Of a stretch of DNA of 6,047 bases, positions 1 through 5,729 are shown one piece after another (within the stretch, counting starts at the first letter, position 1; each line of letters begins with the position of its first letter). Both the position numbers and the translations under genes were made by a program. The notes under the pieces are model-generated. The model was given only the letters and a program-made list of their open reading frames with translations, was not told the origin of the DNA and searched no databases. Source of the DNA: VRUE01 sp040901495 (GTDB taxonomy: Bacteria; Actinomycetota; Thermoleophilia; Solirubrobacterales; 70-9); NCBI GenBank assembly GCA_040901495.1, contig JBBDYO010000024.1, positions 1 through 6,047 of the forward strand. Reading direction: 5' to 3'.

Positions 1-867
1 CCGGTAGAGCGAGTGCAGCACGTCGTCGCCGATCCAGCCGAGGAAGGTGCCGTGCTCCATCAGACCCAGCTCCTCGGCCTGCTTGTGGAGCTCCGCCTCG
101 TGGGTCCCCGAGCCGGCGACCAGGAAGCGGGTTCCGGGGGCCTCCTCGATCAGCCGCGGCATCGCCTCGAGAGCCAGCTGAAAGCCCTTCTCATAGACGA
201 GCCGGCCGATTAGCAGTACGAGCTTCTCGTCGGGGGCGGCGAACTCGGCGCGCAGTCGCGTCAACTCGGCGGGGTCCTGCGGCTGCAGGTCCCCCGGGTC
301 TATCCCGTTGGGGATGACCGTGACCCGCTCCTCCTCGACGCCGAAGATGTCGGCGATCTGCTCCCGCATGTAATGCGAGCAGGCGATTACCCGCTCGGAG
401 CGATTCGTGATCCAGCGCTCGACCCCGTGGATGTAGGTCTGGGGGTGCTTGTCGACCCAGCCCTGGTGGCGGCCGTGCTCGGTGGCGTGGATCGTCGTCA
501 CCAGCGGCGCGTCGAAGCGCTTGGCGAGGTGGTCGCAGGCGTTGGCGACGAGCCAGTCGTGGCCGTGGACCAGGTCGAAGTCGTAGCGGTCGCCGAGCTC
601 GACGCCGGCGGCCAGCATGTCGGAGTTCATCCGCTCCACCCAGGCGACGAACTCGCCGAGGTCGGTCGGGCGCTTCGGCTCGCGGATGCGGTGGACGATG
701 ACGCCGTTGGCGCGCTCCTCGGCCAGCGACTCCTCCCCGCCCCTGGTCAGCACATGGACCTCGATGTCCCGCTCGACCAGCGCCTCGGAGAGCTTGCGGA
801 CGTGGCGGGCAAGGCCCCCCTCGATCAGCGGCGGGTACTCCCAGGAGAGAATCAGCACTCGGGTCAT
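1..867 (-). CDS. GT4 alpha-glucosyltransferase, Rv3032-like (C-terminus cut by window edge)
   Basis: Probable retaining GT-B glycosyltransferase of family GT4 that elongates a cytosolic alpha-1,4-glucan from a nucleotide-glucose donor. Visible are 289 residues. The N-terminal acceptor domain opens with SWEYPPLIEGGLARHV (8-23), the glycogen-synthase-like loop with the G-G-L signature, followed by HGHDWLVA (101-108) and TTIHATEHGRHQGW (124-137). The linker carries the V-I-P-N-G-I-D motif (184-190), and the second Rossmann domain begins with LLIGRLVYEKG (218-228). The E-x7-E donor-site motif lies beyond the window. As I remember Rv3032 of M. tuberculosis, the first and third motifs are close matches; Rv3032 makes the glucan backbone of methylglucose lipopolysaccharide. 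The start is well fixed: an in-frame TAG (868-870) directly precedes the ATG. It lies 13 bases after the GH57 stop with no good ribosome site, so it is probably the last visible gene of that operon. A generic GT4 enzyme acting on another glycan is the alternative. Confidence 0.9.
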   Translation of the reverse strand, partial: MTRVLILSWEYPPLIEGGLARHVRKLSEALVERDIEVHVLTRGGEESLAEERANGVIVHRIREPKRPTDLGEFVAWVERMNSDMLAAGVELGDRYDFDLVHGHDWLVANACDHLAKRFDAPLVTTIHATEHGRHQGWVDKHPQTYIHGVERWITNRSERVIACSHYMREQIADIFGVEEERVTVIPNGIDPGDLQPQDPAELTRLRAEFAAPDEKLVLLIGRLVYEKGFQLALEAMPRLIEEAPGTRFLVAGSGTHEAELHKQAEELGLMEHGTFLGWIGDDVLHSLYR

Positions 868-880
868 CTAAGTGGCAACG

Positions 881-2290
881 CTAGGGCTCCAACAAGGGGG
901 CGAGGCTCAGGTCCGGGGCGAGAGAGCGCATACGCGGGTCGGGGATGGCTGGGGAGTCTATGGCCTCGAGGGCTGCCTCCGCGTGGAACGTTGCACGTTT
1001 ATATGCATAGTCGCCGGCCTGTCCGCGCTTGTCGAGGAAGGCCCAGTCGCTGGCTTGGGTGGCGAGCAACTCGCGCGCGGCCCGCAGCGCGGGGCCACCG
1101 CGCAGGCCGGAGGAGAGGGCCCGGAGCAGCCGCAGCTCCAACCGTCGCGCCCCCCAGGCGAGGTCGGCGACCGGCGGCGAGTCCCAGGTGCCTAGGTCCT
1201 TGCCCTCGCCCCAGGTCGAGGCGCTGAGCGGCCGCGCCACCGGCTCGTGCTCGGCCAGAGCCTGCGGGACGGTCAGCAGTCGTACCCCCGCCGCCTCCGC
1301 GCCGGCCAGCACCTCCCTCAGCCACACCGGGCCCTCGCTCCACCAGTGCCCGAGCAGCTCGGTATCGATCGCGAAGACGAGCAGCCCACGGCGATCGCGA
1401 TTTTGCGAGAAGTCACGGAGACGGCCCGCGACCGCCGCCAGGAACTCGCCCGCCTGGCGCCTTGCGGCCTCTTCAGCGGCGACCGGGTCGTAAGCCCCTC
1501 CACCGACCTTCCAGAGCCGGATGCCGCGCAGCGATTTCCCCGCGAACTGGGCGTGGGCGGGATCGGAGGGGTAGCCATCCAGCGACCACAGCCAGCTGAC
1601 GGCCTCCCAATCGATGGGCAGGGCGACCGGCCCGGCCTTGGTTGCTACGGGAGTCAGAGCGTCGAGCGGCTCCCCGTGACGGCTCTGGTCGACGCAGAAC
1701 CAGCGCACGCCGTGCTCGGACAGCTGCGACTCCAGCCCAGGCACGTAGGCGCACTCGGGCAGCCAGAGCCCACCCGTCCAGCCAAACCGGCGCCGGTGCG
1801 AGCGGATGCCCGCATCGAGCTGTAGGCCCACCCCGGCCCGGGTGGCGAGCAGCGGCAAGACGGCGTGCGTCGCCGAGGAGGCGGCGAGCGCCACACGGCC
1901 GTCCTGCTGGGCATCGTGGAAGGGCCGCAGGGGATCACCTCCGACGTCGTCGAGCAACCGCAGCGCCTGCCGGTAACGCTCCAGCTCCGCCTCGCAGGCC
2001 TCCCTGCACTCCGCGGGGATCTCGTCGAGGTCGGCCTCGGCCGCCCCGATACGCCACTCGATCAAGAACTTCCGCAGCCGCTCCCGGACCCCCTCGTCCT
2101 CCAGCTGATCGGCCAGCACCGGGGTGATCGTCATCGTCAGCCCTCGAGCGACCTCGAGCACCGGCAGGTAGGACCTGACCACGGCGTCGAACAGCCACTC
2201 CTCCCCGAACGGGTACGTCCCGAACCCCTCCACATAGGGCATGTGGCTGTGGAGGACGATCGCCAGATCGCCGACTGTCTTCTCAGGCAT
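881..2290 (-). CDS. GH57 (DUF1957) 1,4-alpha-glucan branching-type enzyme, Rv3031-like
   Basis: A 469-residue glycoside hydrolase family 57 protein, expected to cut an alpha-1,4-glucan and re-attach the piece as an alpha-1,6 branch. The family motifs appear in order: HSHMPY (14-19); SSATHAVLP (138-146); WLPECAY (176-182), where E179 is the likely nucleophile; and FAIDTELLGHWWSEG (306-320), where D309 is the likely acid/base. Next come TWGEG (359-363) and a C-terminal helical part with SDWAF (414-418) and H436, typical of the DUF1957-type C-terminal domain. It has no signal peptide, so it should act in the cytosol. It is shorter than the roughly 520-560 residues I recall for characterised GH57 branching enzymes and Rv3031, with much of the loss between nucleophile and acid/base. 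The ATG overlaps the upstream methyltransferase stop by 8 bases and lacks a clear ribosome site, which suggests coupled translation. A hydrolytic or transglycosylating variant rather than a true branching enzyme remains possible. Confidence 0.9.
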   Translation of the reverse strand: MPEKTVGDLAIVLHSHMPYVEGFGTYPFGEEWLFDAVVRSYLPVLEVARGLTMTITPVLADQLEDEGVRERLRKFLIEWRIGAAEADLDEIPAECREACEAELERYRQALRLLDDVGGDPLRPFHDAQQDGRVALAASSATHAVLPLLATRAGVGLQLDAGIRSHRRRFGWTGGLWLPECAYVPGLESQLSEHGVRWFCVDQSRHGEPLDALTPVATKAGPVALPIDWEAVSWLWSLDGYPSDPAHAQFAGKSLRGIRLWKVGGGAYDPVAAEEAARRQAGEFLAAVAGRLRDFSQNRDRRGLLVFAIDTELLGHWWSEGPVWLREVLAGAEAAGVRLLTVPQALAEHEPVARPLSASTWGEGKDLGTWDSPPVADLAWGARRLELRLLRALSSGLRGGPALRAARELLATQASDWAFLDKRGQAGDYAYKRATFHAEAALEAIDSPAIPDPRMRSLAPDLSLAPLLEP

Positions 2291-3044
2291 GACAGACGGC
2301 GAGGAAGTCCAGCGCCCGGTCGAGGTTCTCGCTCCTCAGGCTGAAGTCCGAGGAGGAGATAGCCGGGGTGAAGCGGTCGTAGAACGGGCCTGTGAGGCGG
2401 AGCGCCTTGTGGGCCCTGTCCCAGCCGAGCCGCAGGGCCAGCTCGTGGGCGCGCAGCTTGCGAGCGTGGAAGAGGCCAAGCATCTCGACCCTGCCGAAAT
2501 GCGCCTCGCAGAGCTCCCGGAACTCCTCGGCCCGGTACTCGCGGACGTGCCACGGGTTGTCCGACTTCTCGGCGCCGGAGGGGGCGAGCGTCAGCAGGTT
2601 CGGTGTTGAGACGTAGGCGACGCCGCCCGGCTCGAGCATCGACTTGAAGTGCTCGAGGATCGCGCCAGGGTCCTCGACGTGCTCGATCGTCTGCAGGAAG
2701 ACGACCGCGTCGCAGGGCTCGGCGAAGCCTTCGACCAAGTCGCGCTCGAAGCGCAGGTTGGGGCGCACGTACCGCAGCCGTGCGTGCTCGTGCGCTTCGG
2801 GGTTCGCGTCAACGCCAACCACGCCAGAGGCCGTTCGCGCCAGCTCGTCGGATCCGTAGCCCTCGCCGCAGGCCATGTCGACCACCCGCTTGCCGGCGAC
2901 GCGCTCGGCAATCCACTCGTAGACCGCGAGGTGCCTGCGGAACCAGTAGTTCTCCTCCGGCACGTCGGGCAGCGTCCGCTCGCCGGTGAGCGGCAGCGGG
3001 GGCACGCCCGGCGGCTGGTTGAGCTGGAGGTACTCGCGTTCCAC
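2283..3044 (-). CDS. class I SAM-dependent methyltransferase, Rv3030-like
   Basis: A Rossmann-fold methyltransferase, 253 residues from the GTG chosen here. Motifs: an N-terminal signature LTGERTLPDVPEENYWFRRH (residues 19-38), SAM-binding VVDMACGEGYG (54-64), the acidic ribose contact in VGVDANPEA (76-84), FLQTIEHVEDP (116-126) and LEPGGVAYVSTPN (137-149). The N-terminal signature closely resembles the start of Rv3030 as I remember it, the methyltransferase implicated in making methylglucose lipopolysaccharide. The proposed role is therefore O-methylation of the glucan made by the two downstream genes; the position methylated cannot be read from sequence. It is the first gene of the operon, and its stop overlaps the GH57 start. 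The frame stays open to a TTG at 3113, but those 23 codons have many A/T third positions, unlike the rest of the gene, so GTG 3042-3044 is preferred. No strong Shine-Dalgarno supports either start. Confidence 0.87.
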   Translation of the reverse strand: MEREYLQLNQPPGVPPLPLTGERTLPDVPEENYWFRRHLAVYEWIAERVAGKRVVDMACGEGYGSDELARTASGVVGVDANPEAHEHARLRYVRPNLRFERDLVEGFAEPCDAVVFLQTIEHVEDPGAILEHFKSMLEPGGVAYVSTPNLLTLAPSGAEKSDNPWHVREYRAEEFRELCEAHFGRVEMLGLFHARKLRAHELALRLGWDRAHKALRLTGPFYDRFTPAISSSDFSLRSENLDRALDFLAVCHA

Positions 3045-3093
3045 GGGCGGACCGTACTCAGCCTTCCCATATCTCGGTCGCCTGGGCGCCAAA

Positions 3094-3110
3094 GTTGCCC
3101 ATAGAGCAAC
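3094..3110. repeat. short inverted repeat, possible operator
   Basis: GTTGC at 3094-3098 and GCAAC at 3106-3110 form perfect 5-base arms around a 7-base centre, CCATAGA. It sits in the middle of the divergent intergenic region, where a dimeric regulator could affect both promoters. Arms this short can arise by chance, and no known operator is recognised. Confidence 0.25.
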
Positions 3111-3169
3111 CAAGTCGACCGCGGGGACTCACCGATCTTTTTGCTGGCCCTTGATTACGCCGATCCGTG

Positions 3170-3175
3170 TACCGT
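3170..3175 (+). promoter_or_regulatory. possible -10 element for a leaderless plus-strand gene
   Basis: TACCGT fits the TANNNT pattern of actinobacterial -10 elements, is preceded by TG at 3168-3169, and ends 10 bases before the ATG at 3186. That spacing would put transcription start at or just before the start codon, matching the absence of a Shine-Dalgarno site there. No -35 hexamer sits at the usual distance; TTGATT at 3151-3156 is too close. Confidence 0.25.
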
Positions 3176-3185
3176 TCCCGACCCG

Positions 3186-4103
3186 ATGCCCGCCTCTCCA
3201 ACCGCCACGCCCGAGCACATCAAGGACGTCAACATCCGCTACCACGACGCGGCGGCCGACGAATACGACTCCAAGTGGGGCATCGACTTCGGCGCGACCG
3301 GCCAGGAGCAGGTGCGGCTGAAGCTCTCCAAGGCGCTGGGTGGGCTCAACGGGCGCAGCTTCGGCGATGGGCTGGAGATCGGCTCCGGCACCGGCTACTT
3401 CTCGCTCAACCTGATGCAGCTGGGGACGATCGAGCGGCTGACCGCCACCGACATCTCCCCCGGGATGCTCACCACCCTCTCGCGCACCGCCGAGCAGCTC
3501 GGGTTGGAGGCGGAGACGGTCGCCACCGAGGCGGAGGAGCTGCCCTTCGAGGACGAGAGCTTCGACCTCGTCTTCGGCCATGCGGTGCTCCACCACATCC
3601 CCGACCTCGAGCGGGCCTTTGCCGAATTTCAGCGGGTGCTGCGGCCCGGGGGGGCGATCGCCTTCTGCGGCGAGCCGTCCCGCTACGGGGACCGGTTGGC
3701 GGCGCTGCCGAAGCGAGCGGCCCTGTTTGCCGCCCCCGCCTGGCGCCGCGCCGTGCAAGCCCGCGAGCGCGCCGTGCCCGAGGGTGAGCAGTCGGGCGGC
3801 CACGCTCTGGAGGGCGAGGTCGACGTCCACGCCTTCGCCCCCGCTGACCTGCGACGCCTGCTGAGCAACACCGGCTTCGAGCAGCGCCGGGTCGGCGGCG
3901 AGGAACTGCTCGCCAACGCCTGGGGCTGGGGACTGCGCACGGTCGAGTCGACCGCGGAGCCCGAATCGGTCTCCTACGGCTGGCGCCGCTTCGCCTTCAA
4001 CAGCTACATCGCGCTGCAGAAGGTCGACACCCGCCTGCTCGAGCCCCGCCTCCCGGCCGAGCTCTTCTACAACCTGCTCGTCTCCGGCCGCAAGCCCGCC
4101 TGA
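3186..4103 (+). CDS. class I SAM-dependent methyltransferase, substrate unknown
   Basis: A 305-residue soluble methyltransferase of the Methyltransf_11 type. Motif I is LEIGSGTGYFS (63-73), the acidic SAM-ribose residue is D89 in ATDIS, the next core strand is FDLVFGHAVLHHIPD (126-140), and LRPGGAIAFCGEP (152-164) follows. The roughly 140-residue C-terminal extension after the core fold is larger than in minimal family members and probably holds the substrate site; I do not recognise it. ATG 3186 is preferred over an in-frame TTG at 3141, because the intervening 15 codons show mixed third-position use and the protein then begins just ahead of the helix preceding the fold. There is no Shine-Dalgarno site, so it may be leaderless. 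It is divergent from the MTase-GH57-GT4 operon, so it may modify the same glucan or a lipid or quinone; the sequence does not decide. It ends 9 bases from the convergent carbonic anhydrase gene. Confidence 0.85.
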   Translation: MPASPTATPEHIKDVNIRYHDAAADEYDSKWGIDFGATGQEQVRLKLSKALGGLNGRSFGDGLEIGSGTGYFSLNLMQLGTIERLTATDISPGMLTTLSRTAEQLGLEAETVATEAEELPFEDESFDLVFGHAVLHHIPDLERAFAEFQRVLRPGGAIAFCGEPSRYGDRLAALPKRAALFAAPAWRRAVQARERAVPEGEQSGGHALEGEVDVHAFAPADLRRLLSNTGFEQRRVGGEELLANAWGWGLRTVESTAEPESVSYGWRRFAFNSYIALQKVDTRLLEPRLPAELFYNLLVSGRKPA

Positions 4104-4112
4104 CCGCGACGC

Positions 4113-4613
4113 TCAGTCGTCGACGACGACCTCCCGCAGTCGGTGGGTGTCGACGTCGTAGACGAAGCCCCGAACCCGATCGCGGTGCAACACGAACGGG
4201 GAGCGGCGCACCCGCAAGATCGACTGGCGCACGTCTGCGTCGAGGTCCGAGAAGGACTCGATCGCGAACGCCGGCGCGACGCCGGTCGCCTCCTGTAGCT
4301 CGGCGCGGAACTCGTCGTCGCCGACCTTCTGCATTCCGCAGTCGGTGTGGTGGATCAGCATCACCTCCCGCGTTCCCAGCTTGCGCTGGGAGATCGCCAG
4401 CGAGCGGATTACGTCGTCAGTGATCACCCCACCCGCGTTGCGCAGCACGTGCGCCTCGCCGTCGCCGAGACCAAGCGCGGCGAAGACATCGAGGCGAGAA
4501 TCCATGCAAGTGACGATCGTCAGCTGACGGCTTGGCTCAACGTCCAGATGCCGTCTCGGCAGCGACGCGGCAAACGCCTCGTTGTTTGCGATCAGCTCGT
4601 CGACAGTGGCCAT
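4113..4613 (-). CDS. beta-class carbonic anhydrase, Rv1284-like
   Basis: A 166-residue zinc enzyme interconverting CO2 and bicarbonate in the cytosol. The zinc ligands of the beta class are all visible: C36 in VTCMDSRLDV (34-43), and H89 and C92 in LIHHTDCGM (86-94). The D38-R40 pair that positions the fourth ligand is also present. HVLRNAGGVITDDVIRSLAI (55-74) is a family signature. Length and motif spacing match Rv1284 of M. tuberculosis as I recall it (about 163 residues, ligands one position earlier), which places it in the short beta-carbonic anhydrase subgroup. It has no signal peptide. The gene starts 3 bases after the adenylate cyclase stop, with a good GGAG site six bases before the ATG, so the two are very probably co-transcribed. 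It ends tail to tail with the plus-strand methyltransferase. Confidence 0.95.
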   Translation of the reverse strand: MATVDELIANNEAFAASLPRRHLDVEPSRQLTIVTCMDSRLDVFAALGLGDGEAHVLRNAGGVITDDVIRSLAISQRKLGTREVMLIHHTDCGMQKVGDDEFRAELQEATGVAPAFAIESFSDLDADVRQSILRVRRSPFVLHRDRVRGFVYDVDTHRLREVVVDD

Positions 4614-4616
4614 GCG

Positions 4617-5729
4617 CTACTCCGAGCCCAGGGGGCGGGCCCGGAAGAGCTTGATCCCAGTGTCGATGCCCTTGACGCGACGCTCGCCGGCGTAGGAGTA
4701 GGCGAAGGCCCCATCCACCAGCTCTTTCGTCGCGGCATCGACAAGCACGCTGCCGGGCCGGGCGATCCCGGTGATCCGGCTCGCCAGGTTGACGGCGCGG
4801 CCGTAGTAGTCCCCCGACTGGGGGAGCGTCGGCCCCGAGGCGATCCCAGCCCGCAGCCAGGGGAACGCCTCGCCTTCTTCCTCGGATGCTTTGATCAATG
4901 TCAGCGCCGCTTCCAGCATCGGCTCGGGCTCGGCCGAGACGAGCATCGCGGCGTCGCCGATCATCTTCACCAACCGCACCGGCGGCTCGGCGACCGCGGT
5001 CGCCATCTCCTCGAAGCGGCCGGCGACCGAGCCCAGCTCCTCCGGGGCGATCTCCTCGCCGAGGCGTGTGAACTCGACCATGTCGGCAAAGCAGACAGTG
5101 AGGTCGGCCGTTCCGCCGATCTCCCCCGACGCCAGGTCGGCGGCGCCAATCACGTCGCGGCGCACCTGCTCGAGCATGTGCGCCTGCAGCGCGTATTCGA
5201 GCGTCGGCCCGACCAGCGGCATCATGTACTCGGCCGCGGCGGCGAGGCGCAGTGCCACGTCGCGTTCGGTGTCGCCAGGCTGCACCAGGGTGCGGACGGT
5301 GAGCTCGCGGTTCGCTGCGGCGATCCGCGCGGTCCCCATCCCGATCGTCCTCGCAACCTGGAGCATCCCCTCCTCGGGCAGGCCCGCGTCGCGAAACGCC
5401 TTCACCCGCCGGGCGGCCTCGAGGTCGGCGTCGGTCAGCGTCGTCTCATCCGGATCGGTGTACGGCACGCCAAGGGCGGCGCTGAAGCGCTGAAGCAGGT
5501 CGAGGTCCATTTCGGAGAGCTCGGCGATCTCCCGCGGCGTGTAACGGGGCGGGCCACCGGCGATCGCCCGCTCGACCGGGAGCAAAGTCAGCCGCCCAGC
5601 GGCGACCGCCTGGCGCAGCTCCTCCAGCTCCATTCCCTCCTCAACCAGCTGATCGAGTAGGCGGAGCCGCGCCTCCCGCGCCTCGCCCTCGAGGCTGTCC
5701 AGAAGCCCCTCCGCCTCGAAGTCGATCAC
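4617..5729 (-). CDS. class III adenylate cyclase with Rv1264-type N-terminal regulatory domain
   Basis: A 370-residue soluble cyclase making cAMP from ATP, expected to work as a homodimer. Residues 1 to about 200 form a mainly helical N-terminal domain resembling the autoinhibitory, pH-sensing domain of M. tuberculosis Rv1264, including YTPREIAELSEMDLDLLQRF (63-82). The catalytic domain runs from about 207 to 365 and keeps every canonical residue: metal-binding D216 (CFADMVEFT) and D259 (KMIGDA), adenine-selecting K255 and D307 (SGDYYG), and transition-state N314 and R318 (NLASR). Spacing matches Rv1264, offset by five or six positions, by my recollection of that enzyme. No membrane segment is seen. 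The start is GTG, overlapping the upstream stop by four bases (GTGA); the N-terminus lines up with Rv1264, supporting it. Guanylate cyclase activity is unlikely given the K/D pair. The closely spaced carbonic anhydrase downstream suggests a role in sensing CO2, bicarbonate or pH. Confidence 0.95.
   Translation of the reverse strand: MIDFEAEGLLDSLEGEAREARLRLLDQLVEEGMELEELRQAVAAGRLTLLPVERAIAGGPPRYTPREIAELSEMDLDLLQRFSAALGVPYTDPDETTLTDADLEAARRVKAFRDAGLPEEGMLQVARTIGMGTARIAAANRELTVRTLVQPGDTERDVALRLAAAAEYMMPLVGPTLEYALQAHMLEQVRRDVIGAADLASGEIGGTADLTVCFADMVEFTRLGEEIAPEELGSVAGRFEEMATAVAEPPVRLVKMIGDAAMLVSAEPEPMLEAALTLIKASEEEGEAFPWLRAGIASGPTLPQSGDYYGRAVNLASRITGIARPGSVLVDAATKELVDGAFAYSYAGERRVKGIDTGIKLFRARPLGSE
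4620..4623 (-). promoter_or_regulatory. Shine-Dalgarno site of the carbonic anhydrase gene
   Basis: GGAG lies six bases before the ATG at 4613 and abuts the TAG stop of the adenylate cyclase, so it falls inside the end of the cyclase coding region. It is the clearest ribosome site in the window and fixes the carbonic anhydrase start. A ribosome ending the cyclase would be placed directly on it. Confidence 0.75.

Larger units (their letters stand above)
3045..3185. promoter_or_regulatory. divergent intergenic region between the two methyltransferase genes
   Basis: This 141-base stretch separates two divergent genes and must hold the promoter of the MTase-GH57-GT4 operon on one strand and of the second methyltransferase on the other. 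It is less G/C-rich than its surroundings. It includes a T run at 3137-3142 and an inverted repeat at 3094-3110. No convincing -35/-10 pair can be named for the minus strand; TATGGG at 3072-3067 is only weakly promoter-like. Its length depends on accepting GTG 3044 and ATG 3186 as starts. Confidence 0.5.

Noticed and set aside
373..1227. 284-codon plus-strand frame opposite the GT4 and GH57 genes
   Set aside because: It spans the junction of two well-supported minus-strand genes, and its translation is low-complexity Arg/Pro/Gly sequence towards the end, as expected for a shadow frame.
1865..2344. 159-codon plus-strand frame across the GH57 start and methyltransferase end
   Set aside because: It is antisense to the overlap of two real genes and shows no domain or ribosome site.
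3067..3072. TATGGG as a minus-strand -10 element for the glucan operon
   Set aside because: It deviates from TANNNT at the last base and has no -35 partner at 16-18 bases, so it is too weak to call.
3085..3124. Palindromes GGCGCC, GTCGAC and CCGCGG in the intergenic region
   Set aside because: Six-base palindromes are expected by chance in GC-rich DNA, and they are not spaced as a repeated operator.
3129..3830. 233-codon minus-strand frame opposite the plus-strand methyltransferase
   Set aside because: The opposite strand encodes a clear SAM-binding fold with motifs in order; this frame has none and is explained by third-position bias.
4347..5660. 437-codon plus-strand open frame opposite the cyclase and carbonic anhydrase
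   Set aside because: It is antisense to two genes with intact catalytic motifs. Long open frames opposite G/C-biased genes are common, and the predicted protein is rich in R, H and G with no recognisable domain.
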